Shown here one piece after another: positions 44,307-52,857 of a stretch of DNA of 64,000 nt (position 1 is the stretch's first letter; each line of letters starts with the position of its first letter). The notes under the pieces are model-generated. The model was not told the DNA's origin and ran no database searches. It saw only the letters and a program-made list of their open reading frames with translations. Both the position numbers and the translations under genes were made by a program. Location of the stretch: the NCBI RefSeq assembly GCF_900129855.1, contig NZ_LT670819.1:1488001-1552000 (forward strand), in the 5' to 3' direction. The DNA comes from Streptomyces sp. 3214.6 (lineage in GTDB: Bacteria > Actinomycetota > Actinomycetes > Streptomycetales > Streptomycetaceae).

Positions 44307-45785
44307 CTACTGGATCGCCGCCGCGCTTTCCGGCCGGCGTCGCGCCGAGGCACGCAGCGCCGCGCCGAGCGTGAGGAGGGTGGTGAGGACGGAGATGGCG
44401 GTGACGACGTAGAGACCGGAGTGGTAGCCGTCCAGTGTGGCGGTCGTGTCCTTCGCGCCTTCCTCGACCGACATCGTGGCGGTCACGATGGCGAGGACGA
44501 TCGCCGCGCCCACCTGGTAGCCCGTCTGCAGCACGCCGGCCGCCAGCCCCTGCTCGGAGTCGTCGACGCCCGTGGTCGCCTGGACGTTCGCGGCGGGGAA
44601 GGAGAAGGGGAACGCCACGCCGATGAGCAGGATGCTCGGCAGGATCACCCACAGGTACGAGGACGTCTCGTCGATCCGTAGGAAGAGCAGGTACGAAGCG
44701 GTGTAGGCGACGAAGCCGGCGAAGATCATCCACTGGACGCCGAACCGCGAGATCAGCTTCCCGGCCCGGGGCGCGATGGTCATGATGAGCAGACCGATGG
44801 GCAGGAAGGCCAGGGCCATCTGCATCGGCGACCAGTCGCGCAGGGTCTGCAGGTAGAGGCCGCCGATGAACTGGAAACTCATGTAGGTGCCGAGGATCGC
44901 CGCGGCGACCAGGCTGGCCCCCACCAGGGCACGGTTGCGCAGCAGGCCCAGACGCAGCAGGGGCTGGGCGGCCCGGCGTTCGACGGCCACGAAGACGGCG
45001 AGGAGGACCACCGAGGCGGCGAACGTTCCCAGCGTGCGCGGGGAGGCCCAGCCCGCGTCGGGCGCCTCGACGATGCTGTAGACGAGGAGCAGCATCGCCG
45101 CGGTGACGGTGACGGCGCCCGTGACGTCGAACGTGCTCCCGCTCCGGTCGGTGCTGGGGTCGCGCGGCACCAGTGCGAGCGCCCCGCCGAACGCGATGAG
45201 GGCCACGACCACGGGGAGCAGGAAGGTCCAGCGCCAGCTGATCTCGGTGAGCGCGCCGCCGACGATGACGCCGGTGGAGTAGCCGACCGCGCCGCAGGCG
45301 GTGTAGATGCCGACGGCGCGGTTGCGCTGCGGGCCTTCGGCGAAGTTGGTGATGATGATGGACAGGCTGGCCGGGGCGGTGAACGCGGCCCCGATGCCCA
45401 TGATGAACCGGGCGACGATCACGACGAGACCGTCATTGGTCACCCCGCCGACGAGCGATCCGACGGCGAAGACGGCGACGCCCATCAGGAACATGCGGCG
45501 CCGGCCCAGCATGTCCGCCATGCGTCCGCCGAGCAGCAGGAAACCGCCGAATCCCAGGACGTAGGAACTCACGACCCACTGCACGGACTGGGTGCTCATG
45601 CCGAGGTCGGACTGGATCGGCGGAACCGCTATGCCGACCATGATGTTGTCGAGGGCGTCCAGGAAGAATGCCGCACAGACGCTGACGAGCAGGCCCCACT
45701 CGCGGAATCCCCAGGGCCTGGTTCCGTCCGGTTTTCCTCCGCCTGTGCCTACTGCGTCGACTTCTACTTCGCTGGAAGTTGCCAT
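44307..45785 (-). CDS. MFS exporter, DHA2 family (14 transmembrane helices)
   Basis: A 492-residue major-facilitator drug/proton antiporter. Motif A-like GGRMADMLGRRRMFLMGVAV and motif C-type YSTGVIVGGALTEISWRW are clear, and hydrophobicity supports 14 helices as in the EmrB/QacA group. It is the likely exporter and self-resistance gene of the cluster. GAGGACAG precedes the ATG. It lies 110 bases after the acyl-CoA-dehydrogenase-fold gene on the same strand and probably shares its transcript. Confidence 0.92.
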   Translation of the reverse strand: MATSSEVEVDAVGTGGGKPDGTRPWGFREWGLLVSVCAAFFLDALDNIMVGIAVPPIQSDLGMSTQSVQWVVSSYVLGFGGFLLLGGRMADMLGRRRMFLMGVAVFAVGSLVGGVTNDGLVVIVARFIMGIGAAFTAPASLSIIITNFAEGPQRNRAVGIYTACGAVGYSTGVIVGGALTEISWRWTFLLPVVVALIAFGGALALVPRDPSTDRSGSTFDVTGAVTVTAAMLLLVYSIVEAPDAGWASPRTLGTFAASVVLLAVFVAVERRAAQPLLRLGLLRNRALVGASLVAAAILGTYMSFQFIGGLYLQTLRDWSPMQMALAFLPIGLLIMTIAPRAGKLISRFGVQWMIFAGFVAYTASYLLFLRIDETSSYLWVILPSILLIGVAFPFSFPAANVQATTGVDDSEQGLAAGVLQTGYQVGAAIVLAIVTATMSVEEGAKDTTATLDGYHSGLYVVTAISVLTTLLTLGAALRASARRRPESAAAIQ

Positions 45786-45895
45786 GAACTGTCCTCATCT
45801 AGTCAATTGCCGGTCATTTTGCGTCCGATGCCGGCGGTGCGGCCGGTGAGCGGGACGTTCGCCCCGCCGCACCGACCGCCGTCACCGTGTCCGGG

Positions 45896-47107
45896 TTATC
45901 CCTTGAGCCCGAGGGGGAAGGGCGCCTGCGGGGTGCCGCCGAGGAGATGGGCTCCCGCCGACTGCACGATCTGCTCCTGGGCGAGAATGTGCTGGCACAT
46001 GGTGTGGAGGTCGCGCAGCCAGCGGTCCAGCGGAGAGCTCTGGTAGATGGAGGCCGTTCCGACGAGGTCGGAGAGCCGCGAGACGACCGAGCGGGCCGTG
46101 CGGAACGCGTTGACGCGGGCCAGCGCCGAGGAGACCTGCTGGTCGCGCGTCGGCTGCACACCCTCCTCCAGCCGGCTCCACAGCTCGTTCAGCGTGCCGT
46201 AGACCGCGTAGCGGGCCGCGGAGAGTTCCATCTCGGCCTGGCCGATGGCCGTCTGCACGCGGTAACTGTCCGACCAGGGGGTGCCCGTGGCCCGCTCGAC
46301 CCGGTCGGCCGCCAGCTCGCGTACATGATCCAGTGCCGCGCGGGCGACGCCCAGCGGCACCCCGGGCACATTGCCCAGGAAGGCGTCGGGGGCGGACAGC
46401 GGCCCGGATCCCCGCGGATTCGTGAAGTCGAACGAGCGCTCTTCGGGAACGAAGAGGTCGGTGGCCTGGTAGTCCATGCTGCCGCTGCCGGCCAGACCGT
46501 GGGTGTGCCAGGTGTCCACCGTCTCGAATTCCTCGCGACGGGCCAGCATCAGCCGCCAGTTCACCGGCGCGCCGTCCGGACCCGGCTCCGGCTCGCCGTC
46601 GGAGTGGACGACGCAGCCGCCGACGACCCAGTCGGCGTGGGTGACACCGCTGCCGAACGGCCAGCGGCCGTTGACCCGGTAGCCACCGGGAACCCGGTCG
46701 GCACGACCGACCGGGAAGATCAGACCGGCGGTGATCGCGTCCGGGTTGGCGAGCATCTCCTTGAGCACCAGGTCGTCCAGGTAGCCCGCGTAGATCCAGG
46801 TGTCCATGCCGATCATGGCGCACCAGCCGGCGGCGGAGTCACCGTAGGAGAGCGCCTCGATCACTTCGGTCTGCTGCGCGAAGGTGAGTTCCGGGCCGCC
46901 CCATTCCTTCGGCATTCCGATGCGGAAGACGCCCGTGTCGCGCACCAGCCGGACGACGTCCTCCGGAAGGCGCCGGGTGCGTGCAATTTCCTCGGAGCGC
47001 TCGCGCAGCAGCGGGGCCGCGGCCCGCGCCCGCGCCAGGATCTCCTGCGCGGAGACAGGGGCCTGCTCGCCGCCCATGGCCGGACTCGGAGTCTCGGTAA
47101 CAGTCAT
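45896..47107 (-). CDS. acyl-CoA-dehydrogenase-fold flavin monooxygenase (HpaB-C2/HsaA-like)
   Basis: A 403-residue protein of the acyl-CoA dehydrogenase fold: helical N-domain (LARARAAAPLLRERSEEIARTR), middle beta domain (GGYRVNGRWPFGSGVTHADW) and C-terminal helical bundle. The N-terminal layout and FGSG.. segment resemble group D flavin monooxygenases such as HsaA and the C2 component of 4-hydroxyphenylacetate hydroxylase, rather than beta-oxidation enzymes. These use reduced flavin from a separate reductase, and one is encoded at 39264-39800. A hydroxylation of an aromatic ring or nitrogen is the likely reaction. GGAGGG precedes the ATG; the stop is TAA. Confidence 0.83.
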   Translation of the reverse strand: MTVTETPSPAMGGEQAPVSAQEILARARAAAPLLRERSEEIARTRRLPEDVVRLVRDTGVFRIGMPKEWGGPELTFAQQTEVIEALSYGDSAAGWCAMIGMDTWIYAGYLDDLVLKEMLANPDAITAGLIFPVGRADRVPGGYRVNGRWPFGSGVTHADWVVGGCVVHSDGEPEPGPDGAPVNWRLMLARREEFETVDTWHTHGLAGSGSMDYQATDLFVPEERSFDFTNPRGSGPLSAPDAFLGNVPGVPLGVARAALDHVRELAADRVERATGTPWSDSYRVQTAIGQAEMELSAARYAVYGTLNELWSRLEEGVQPTRDQQVSSALARVNAFRTARSVVSRLSDLVGTASIYQSSPLDRWLRDLHTMCQHILAQEQIVQSAGAHLLGGTPQAPFPLGLKG

Positions 47108-47357
47108 GGAAACCCTCCTGTGCCTGCGTGCTCGTCTGACGTCGGGGCGCGTCGAGGGGCCGTCGGCCGATCTCGCGCCGTCCTCACGCTATGGACGGTG
47201 GCCTCTCGCTTCTCGTGTGAACGCGCACGCGATTTGGTACGTCCGCACACACCGATCCGACTAACCAACGAAAGGGACTTTACAGGTTAGGAATCTCCCC
47301 TTGCAACCAGTCACGTATGCTTGAGGGGTTAGAACGGTTCGGATGGAGGATGGTGCG
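47108..47357. other. divergent promoter region with repeated GGTTAG half-sites
   Basis: 250 bases between the monooxygenase and CGNR genes. CTAACC at 47261-47266, GGTTAG at 47285-47290 and GGTTAG at 47327-47332 lie just upstream of the CGNR gene. They could be operator half-sites for the CGNR regulator. No convincing -35/-10 pair was found. Confidence 0.35.
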
Positions 47358-47906
47358 ATGACCGAGACCGACCCGCGTCCGTTCGTCGGCGAGCCCCTGG
47401 CTCTCGACCTGCTGAACACCCGTTGGAAGGAGCACGGTCACGACGAAGACCTGCTCGACTCGCCCAGCGGCCTGCACGTCTGGCTGGCCGGCCATGGCCT
47501 GGCCGACCGTTTCCCCGCTGACACCGCGTCCCTGAGGGCGGTTCTCCTCGCCCGCGAGGCGCTGTCGGCCGCCGTCACCGCGCCGGGCTCCGCGGGCGCG
47601 GCCCGGCAGGTCGACGACGTCCTGGCGCACGGCCGTATCAGGCCCACCCTGACCGCCGAAGGGCCCGGCGAGGCGACCGAGTTCGAGGATCCGGCCTGGG
47701 GCGCGGCGTGGACCGCGGCCCGCGACTACCTGCGTCTGCTCACCACGGCTGCGGACCGGATCCGCCTGTGCGATCAGCCGGACTGCATCCGGTACTTCTT
47801 CGACACCTCCCGCAACGGCGGCCGCCGCTGGTGCTCCATGGCACTGTGCGGCAACCGCGCCAAGGCAGCCCGGCATTACGCGCGGACCCGCCACACCGAA
47901 GTCTGA
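47358..47906 (+). CDS. CGNR zinc-finger putative regulator
   Basis: A 182-residue protein with an N-terminal ABATE-type stress/ligand domain (PFVGEPLALDLLNTRW) and a C-terminal CGNR zinc finger: CDQPDCIRYFFDTSRNG then WCSMALCGNRAKAARHYAR. Such proteins are presumed DNA-binding regulators. The ATG at 47358 has GGAGGA seven bases upstream. The gene diverges from the monooxygenase operon and precedes an alpha/beta hydrolase by 74 bases, so it probably controls one or both. Confidence 0.88.
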   Translation: MTETDPRPFVGEPLALDLLNTRWKEHGHDEDLLDSPSGLHVWLAGHGLADRFPADTASLRAVLLAREALSAAVTAPGSAGAARQVDDVLAHGRIRPTLTAEGPGEATEFEDPAWGAAWTAARDYLRLLTTAADRIRLCDQPDCIRYFFDTSRNGGRRWCSMALCGNRAKAARHYARTRHTEV

Positions 47907-47980
47907 ACGGGCGGACGGCACCTGTACGACGTGCACGAGGGACGCCGGCGCACGACCGCCGGTCACAGCGAAGGGGTTCC

Positions 47981-48895
47981 ATGGATCCGCATATCCGTCA
48001 TCGCACCGTCGGCGTGCGCGGGCTCGACGTCTTCTACCGCGAGGCCGGTTCCCCCGACTCACCGGTCCTGCTCCTGCTGCACGGCTTTCCGGCGAGCTCC
48101 CGGTCGTTCCGCGACCTCATGAGCCGCCTGGCCGGGAGTTACCGGGTGATCGCTCCCGACCACATCGGCTTCGGTCACTCCGCCCGGCCGGCCGCCGAGG
48201 ACTTCGACTACACCTTCGCCAACCTGGCCACGATCACGAGCGACTTCACGCAGCGGCTGGGGCTGTCGCGCTTCGCCCTCCACGTCCACGACTACGGTGC
48301 GCCGATCGGCTGGCGGCTGGCCATGGCCCACCCCGAGCGGGTCACCGCGATCGTCACGCAGAACGGCAACGCCTACCTGGAGGGCCTGCGTCCGCAGTTC
48401 TGGGCCCCGGTCCACGCCTACCTCGCCGACCCGAACCCGACGACCGAGGCCCCCCTGCGCCAGGCCCTGAGCCCGGAGGGGATCCGGTGGCAGTACACCC
48501 ACGGGGTGTCCGACGAGACTCTGCTGGACCCGGACGCCTGGCATCTCGACTCGGCCGCGCTGCGGCACCCCGGCAGCATCGCGATCCAGCTCCGGCTCAT
48601 CCGTGACTACGCCTCGAACCTGGAGGCGTATCCGCTCTTCCAGGAGTACTTCCGCAGCAGCCGGGTTCCGTTGCTCGCCGTCTGGGGAGCGCACGACGAG
48701 ATCTTCGGCCCCGAGGGCGCCCGGGCCTTCCGGCGCGACCTGCCCGACGCAGAAGTGCATCTGCTGCCCACCGGGCACTTCCCCCTGGAGACGCACTGCG
48801 CGGAGACGGCCGAGCTGGTCAGGGAGTTCCTGGGCCGCAAGCTCCCGGCGGCCGTCCCCGCCGCGGCCCAACCCGGTCGGTGGGGCGGCCACTGA
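47981..48895 (+). CDS. alpha/beta hydrolase with Asp nucleophile (epoxide hydrolase/haloalkane dehalogenase type)
   Basis: A 304-residue alpha/beta hydrolase. The oxyanion motif is LLLLHGFPASSRSFRDL. The nucleophile elbow is HVHDYGAPIGW, so Asp takes the place of Ser, as in epoxide hydrolases and haloalkane dehalogenases. VWGAHDEIFG and LLPTGHFPLETH carry the remaining acid and His. It probably opens an epoxide or hydrolyses a C-X bond; the substrate is unknown. GAAGGGG precedes the ATG. A strong shared terminator lies after it. Confidence 0.9.
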   Translation: MDPHIRHRTVGVRGLDVFYREAGSPDSPVLLLLHGFPASSRSFRDLMSRLAGSYRVIAPDHIGFGHSARPAAEDFDYTFANLATITSDFTQRLGLSRFALHVHDYGAPIGWRLAMAHPERVTAIVTQNGNAYLEGLRPQFWAPVHAYLADPNPTTEAPLRQALSPEGIRWQYTHGVSDETLLDPDAWHLDSAALRHPGSIAIQLRLIRDYASNLEAYPLFQEYFRSSRVPLLAVWGAHDEIFGPEGARAFRRDLPDAEVHLLPTGHFPLETHCAETAELVREFLGRKLPAAVPAAAQPGRWGGH

Positions 48896-48914
48896 ACCAG
48901 CCCCGGGAACAGGC

Positions 48915-48949
48915 CGGTGGCGCCAGGGGGACCTCCCCCGGCGCCACCG
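48915..48949. terminator. strong bidirectional terminator
   Basis: CGGTGGCGCC / GGCGCCACCG with an inner GGGGG / CCCCC stem and ACCT loop, in the convergent gap between the hydrolase and the ligase gene. Confidence 0.85.
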
Positions 48950-48978
48950 CCCGCATGTCGCCCCTTCTCAGGCTCCGG

Positions 48979-50658
48979 TCAGGAGCGCTGTGCCAGGGCG
49001 TCGGCCCGCTCCGCACCCCTTGAGGCCTCGAACCGCTCCCGCAGCTGGGCCCTGCGCAGCTTGCCGATGCCGGTCTTGGGGACGTCCTCCTTGGTGACCG
49101 CCACGACATGTGCCAGGTCGACGTCGAACGCGTCCGCCACCCGGCCGCGGACCAGCCGTTCCGCCTCGCAGACGTCCACGCCGTCGCGCGGGTGGAAGAA
49201 GACCGCGAGTTCTTCGCGCTCCGCGTCCTCCCCGCTCACCAGGCAGGCCACGGTGTACGACGGCACGACGACGTCGAGCTCCTCCACCCGGGCCTCGATC
49301 TCGTGGCCGTGGTACGTGACGTCGTCGAACTGGATGACGTCGTCCGCCCGGCCGGTCACCGTGAGGATGCCGTTCTGGATGTAGGCGAGATCACCGGACT
49401 TGAACCAGCCGTCGGCGGTGAACGACTGCCGGTTCTGCTCGGCGTTGCGGTAGTAACCCGCAGTCACGGAGGCGCCGGTGACCTGGAGTCTGCCGGTGAC
49501 GCCGACGGGGACGAGCCCGTTGCGCTCGTCGACCACCCGCAGGCGGGTGCCCGGTTGCGGCCGCCCCACGGGCACATAGCGCTCGTCCCCCGCGTTGGCG
49601 ACGGAGAACTCGCAGTCGGCCACTCCGGCGGAGGTCTCCGACATGCCCCAGCCCGGGTACATGGCGTCCGACGGAAGCCCGAAGGGGGCGAGCAGTTCCA
49701 GGAACCGACGGACCACTCCGCTGCGGACGGCCTCGCCGCCGTTCATGATGTAGCGCAGGCAACCCAGGTCCCAGGACTGCTCCTTGAGCCGGTCCGCCTG
49801 ATCGTTGATGAGCCCGAAGGCGAAGTTGGGCGCCCAGGTGGTGTCCGAACGGTGCCGGTCCATCGAGGCGATCCAGCGCAGCGGATCGTCGAGCACCCAC
49901 GCGAAACGGGCGTGCACCTGGTGGCAGCCCAGGTAGACGTCACGGGCATGGAACATGACCAGACCGCCCACATGGTCCAGCGGCATCCAGTTGAAGGTGC
50001 GGGTCCGGCTGCTCAGCCCGTTCACCTGGACGGTGGCCGCCGTCCGGCTCAGCACGTTGCGATGGCTGAGCACCACCGCCTTGGGCACACCGGTGCTGCC
50101 CGAGGTGAGCAGCCGCACGGCCGGGTCGTCCGGATCGGCCTGATGCCATGTCATATCCGGTGTGTGCGAGAGCAGTTCGGGCGTTGTTCCCAGCCATGCG
50201 CCGCCCCACCCGGGATCGGCGGTGACCTCGGGCGACAGCTCCTGACCGGCGCCGGTGATCACCCTCGGCCTGCCGTAGCCGTGCCAGACCCGCCGCAGCA
50301 GCTCGGGAGCGGCCGCGCGCTGGTCGGCGGTGGCGCCGGCGTTGACGGGCATGGGGACGAACCCGCCCAGGACGCACGCCCAGAAGGCGGCCAGCAGTTC
50401 CGGGTCGTCACCCACCTGGAGAATGATCGTTTCACCGGGGAGTACGCCCGCGGCGCGGATGCCGGCGAGCATGCGTGCGGCCCGGTCCAGCAGGCGCATG
50501 TACGTGCTCGCGGTTTCGCTGCCGTCCGGCCGGATGAACCGGATGCGTTCCTCGGCGTCTCCGTCGTGCGCCGCGCGGACGAGCGCCTCACCGAGGTGGG
50601 CCACGTTCGGCTCGACGGCGGGGCCGCCGTCGAGGAACGAGATGTCGGGGGTCGTCAT
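48979..50658 (-). CDS. AMP-dependent acyl/aryl acid ligase (ANL superfamily)
   Basis: A 559-residue adenylating enzyme. The P-loop is LLTSGSTGVPKAVVLSH, the aromatic/ATP motif is YPGWGMSETSAG, and GDLAYIQNGILTVTGRADD is the hinge region. The catalytic Lys is in VPKTGIGKLRRAQL. It activates a carboxylic acid as acyl-AMP, then to CoA or a carrier. The layout resembles fatty-acyl-AMP ligase-like enzymes of natural-product clusters; an aryl acid from the neighbouring shikimate operon is the obvious candidate. No carrier protein is seen nearby. The ATG overlaps the methyltransferase stop. Confidence 0.9.
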   Translation of the reverse strand: MTTPDISFLDGGPAVEPNVAHLGEALVRAAHDGDAEERIRFIRPDGSETASTYMRLLDRAARMLAGIRAAGVLPGETIILQVGDDPELLAAFWACVLGGFVPMPVNAGATADQRAAAPELLRRVWHGYGRPRVITGAGQELSPEVTADPGWGGAWLGTTPELLSHTPDMTWHQADPDDPAVRLLTSGSTGVPKAVVLSHRNVLSRTAATVQVNGLSSRTRTFNWMPLDHVGGLVMFHARDVYLGCHQVHARFAWVLDDPLRWIASMDRHRSDTTWAPNFAFGLINDQADRLKEQSWDLGCLRYIMNGGEAVRSGVVRRFLELLAPFGLPSDAMYPGWGMSETSAGVADCEFSVANAGDERYVPVGRPQPGTRLRVVDERNGLVPVGVTGRLQVTGASVTAGYYRNAEQNRQSFTADGWFKSGDLAYIQNGILTVTGRADDVIQFDDVTYHGHEIEARVEELDVVVPSYTVACLVSGEDAEREELAVFFHPRDGVDVCEAERLVRGRVADAFDVDLAHVVAVTKEDVPKTGIGKLRRAQLRERFEASRGAERADALAQRS

Positions 50659-51407
50659 TTGGAGCTCTCCCCCGCCGCGGTCGCCACGATCACCAGCGGG
50701 CCGCGTCCGTGGCCGGGCGCCGGCTCCTTCCGGAAACCGCCGTACTCGGCGGTTATCTTCAGTCCGACGTCGGCCAACAGCTCTCGCACCTCCGGCCCGG
50801 TGAGGACGGCCTGGTCGAAGAAGTTGTCGTACATGGCCACCCGGCCGTCCGGCTCACGGACGAGAAGGGTCTCCTCGTTCCGCCAGCTCGCCGCGTGCGG
50901 GTTGATCGACTGGCGGGCGAGCCGGGTGATGAGCACCCCGTCACCGCGGTGGTGGGCCACCGTGTGCTGCTGGTAGCTCTCCACGAAGTTCAGCAGGTGA
51001 CCGAATTCCAGGACGACATGGCCGCCGGGCCGCAGCAGGTCCCGCAGCTTTTGAAGAACCGGCCGCAGCTCGGCTCGCGGCAGGTAGTTCAGCGTCATGA
51101 AGAGGCTGTAGACGAGATCGAACCGGTCCCCGGAGGCGAAGGCCTCGGCCCTGTCGTGCACGTACTCGACGCCCTCGCCGCCGGCGTTGCGCGCATACTC
51201 GATGAAACGTGCACTCTGGTCCACTCCCAGGCAGGAGAAGCCCCGGGCACCGAGCTCGCGAAGGTTGGTGCCCGTTCCGCAGCCGAGATCGAGCACGCGG
51301 GCGCCCGCCGGTGCGAGGGAGGCGAGGAACTCCGTTTCGGCGGCGAGGTCCCGAAAGCCCCTGCGCATGATCTCGTAGTACTCTCCGGGAAACTCAAAAC
51401 TGGTCAA
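50655..51407 (-). CDS. SAM-dependent methyltransferase (class I)
   Basis: A 250-residue class I methyltransferase. Motif I is ARVLDLGCGTGTNLRELG, with the acidic LGVDQS, the FDLVYSLFMTLNYL region and LRPGGHVVLEFGH typical of the family. It could methylate an O, N or C atom of the aromatic product. The start is a TTG at 51405-51407 with GGAAAGG eight bases upstream; no ATG in frame precedes the conserved region. It lies 60 bases after the AraC gene on the same strand and overlaps the ligase (ATGA). Confidence 0.88.
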   Translation of the reverse strand: MTSFEFPGEYYEIMRRGFRDLAAETEFLASLAPAGARVLDLGCGTGTNLRELGARGFSCLGVDQSARFIEYARNAGGEGVEYVHDRAEAFASGDRFDLVYSLFMTLNYLPRAELRPVLQKLRDLLRPGGHVVLEFGHLLNFVESYQQHTVAHHRGDGVLITRLARQSINPHAASWRNEETLLVREPDGRVAMYDNFFDQAVLTGPEVRELLADVGLKITAEYGGFRKEPAPGHGRGPLVIVATAAGESSK

Positions 51408-51467
51408 GGCATTACCTTTCCATGACTGTTGTCAACGGTCCGGACCATGGAACACGCGCACCGTGCG

Positions 51468-52418
51468 TCAATTGCTGAGAGCCGCCTCGCGCATTTTCCT
51501 GAATTCCCGGGGCGTGACGCCGTACCGGTCCCGGAAGAGGCGGCTGAAGTGGGAAGCCCCGTAAAACCCGGAGCGTTCGCCGATCACCGCGATGGAGAGG
51601 TGATCGAACCTGGGATCGGCCAGCTCGGACCGGCACCGAGCAAGCCTTTCGTCCCGGATCCAGCGCGCGGGACTGGTTTTGTGCTCGTGGAATATCTTCT
51701 GCAGATAGCGAAGCGAGACGTTGTGCCGCTGGGCCACCGTCGACGGGCTGAGCTCGGGGTCGGCCAGCCGCTCGCGGATGAACGCCTGGATGCTCAGCAT
51801 CAGGGTCGGTCTGGCCACACTGGTTTCCTCGGCCATCGAGCGCAGCTGCTCGGCGAACAGTGCGGCGGCCAGGCCCGCCACACTGCCGCCCAGGAGTTCG
51901 ATCCCCGTGTCGACCTGCTCGCCGTGCTGTTCAAGGCCGACGAGCAGGTCGGACATCAACGCCCCGAGACCGTGCGATCCGTGCCACGCCCTCGCCGTGA
52001 GTGTCCCGGTGTCCTTGGCGGTGAGCCCCATCAGACGATGCGGCAGCACCAGGATCACCATACGGAACCGCTCCGGCATGATGATCTTGTAAGGCCGTGA
52101 ACTGTCATAGCAGACGAGCTGTGCCCCACGGGCCGACGCATGTCGTCCGTCCTGGAACACCAGCACCTCGCCGGCCAGCGGGCGACATAGGCTCAAATAC
52201 CCGTCCAGACCCGGTTCGAGCAGTCTGCTGGGCCGGATCATTTCCCGCGGACCGCCCTCCACGAAATGCGCCCGCACTTCACCGAACCGTTTCGTCGCTC
52301 TGGTCCCTCGAGGCTCTTCGTCATGCCCGCGAACAATTTGTACGCAGCCATGGGACTGCGTGTCCGCATCGACATGGACACCGGTCCGAGCCGAACTCCG
52401 AACACCGACATGCGCCAT
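51468..52418 (-). CDS. AraC-family transcriptional activator
   Basis: A 316-residue regulator. An AraC_binding_2-type N-terminal domain spans about residues 60-170 (EVLVFQDGRHASARGAQLVC, YDSSRPYKIIM). Two C-terminal HTHs follow: SPSTVAQRHNVSLRYLQKIF and SIAVIGERSGFYGASHFSRL, then FRDRYGVTPREFRKMR. It probably activates the methyltransferase-ligase genes downstream on the same strand. The ATG at 52418 has GGGGG upstream; the first about 40 residues look atypical, so the start is somewhat uncertain. Confidence 0.88.
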   Translation of the reverse strand: MAHVGVRSSARTGVHVDADTQSHGCVQIVRGHDEEPRGTRATKRFGEVRAHFVEGGPREMIRPSRLLEPGLDGYLSLCRPLAGEVLVFQDGRHASARGAQLVCYDSSRPYKIIMPERFRMVILVLPHRLMGLTAKDTGTLTARAWHGSHGLGALMSDLLVGLEQHGEQVDTGIELLGGSVAGLAAALFAEQLRSMAEETSVARPTLMLSIQAFIRERLADPELSPSTVAQRHNVSLRYLQKIFHEHKTSPARWIRDERLARCRSELADPRFDHLSIAVIGERSGFYGASHFSRLFRDRYGVTPREFRKMREAALSN

Positions 52419-52552
52419 CGACTAACCCCCGTCTGTCGAGCAGGAATCAGGGGGGTGCTTCGTCGCCTCACCGCAGCCGCGCCGTTGCGGCCGCCGCACC
52501 CCGATGGGCTGGTGTCACCCCTGCATCCGTCCCGCCGCGAGCCATTGGAACA

Positions 52553-52576
52553 TACCCTGTTGCTGGTTTTCTACAG
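52553..52576. promoter_or_regulatory. possible butyrolactone-receptor (ARE-like) site
   Basis: AACATACCCTGTTGCTGGTTTT pairs ATACC with GGTTT around an 8-base centre, the general plan of autoregulatory elements. It overlaps the candidate promoter at 52560-52589. Confidence 0.25.
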
Positions 52577-52589
52577 CGACCAGTAGTTT
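52560..52589 (+). promoter_or_regulatory. candidate promoter for the PPOX gene
   Basis: TTGCTG (52560-52565), 18 bases, TAGTTT (52584-52589). Leader of about 260 bases. Confidence 0.25.
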
Positions 52590-52790
52590 CTCGATCAACC
52601 ACATGGCCCTCTGTGACCTCACGAGTACAGTCCGCACCCGGCCCTGTCTGCGCCGATGCGGCACACCGCGGCCACACCGAGCCGCCGGGCGCTCGACGAA
52701 CTGGACGCGTCCCCTCCATGCGCGGTGCGCGATTCGACAACCAGAGGCCTCGCGCCCTCACTAGCGTCTCGATCACCGGCCGGGACCGAG

Positions 52791-52830
52791 GGCAGCGGGC
52801 AGGGGGCAGCGGGCAGGGTCGGGGTCGGGG
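52791..52830 (+). repeat. G-rich tandem repeat, possible G-quadruplex
   Basis: The 14-base unit GGCAGCGGGCAGGG is repeated exactly at 52791-52804 and 52805-52818, then followed by two GGGG runs. At least four G-tracts lie on the coding strand 16-54 bases upstream of the AAGGAG site. Confidence 0.5.
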
Positions 52831-52857
52831 AGAACCGCGGAACACAAGGAGACCAGC

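Larger units (their letters stand above)
52419..52857. other. divergent spacer between the AraC and PPOX genes
   Basis: 439 bases with no credible gene. It holds a candidate plus-strand promoter (52560-52589), an ARE-like dyad (52553-52576), and a G-rich tandem repeat (52791-52830) just before the PPOX ribosome binding site. Confidence 0.6.

Noticed and set aside
49110..50976. Long plus-strand open frame opposite the AMP ligase
   Set aside because: No domains, Arg/His/Val-rich antisense composition; the opposite strand has complete adenylation motifs.
51468..52418. bldA-dependent TTA codons in the cluster regulators
   Set aside because: TAA triplets seen on the plus strand within the AraC gene are not in its reading frame; no in-frame TTA was found there, nor in afsA or the CGNR gene on a read-through.
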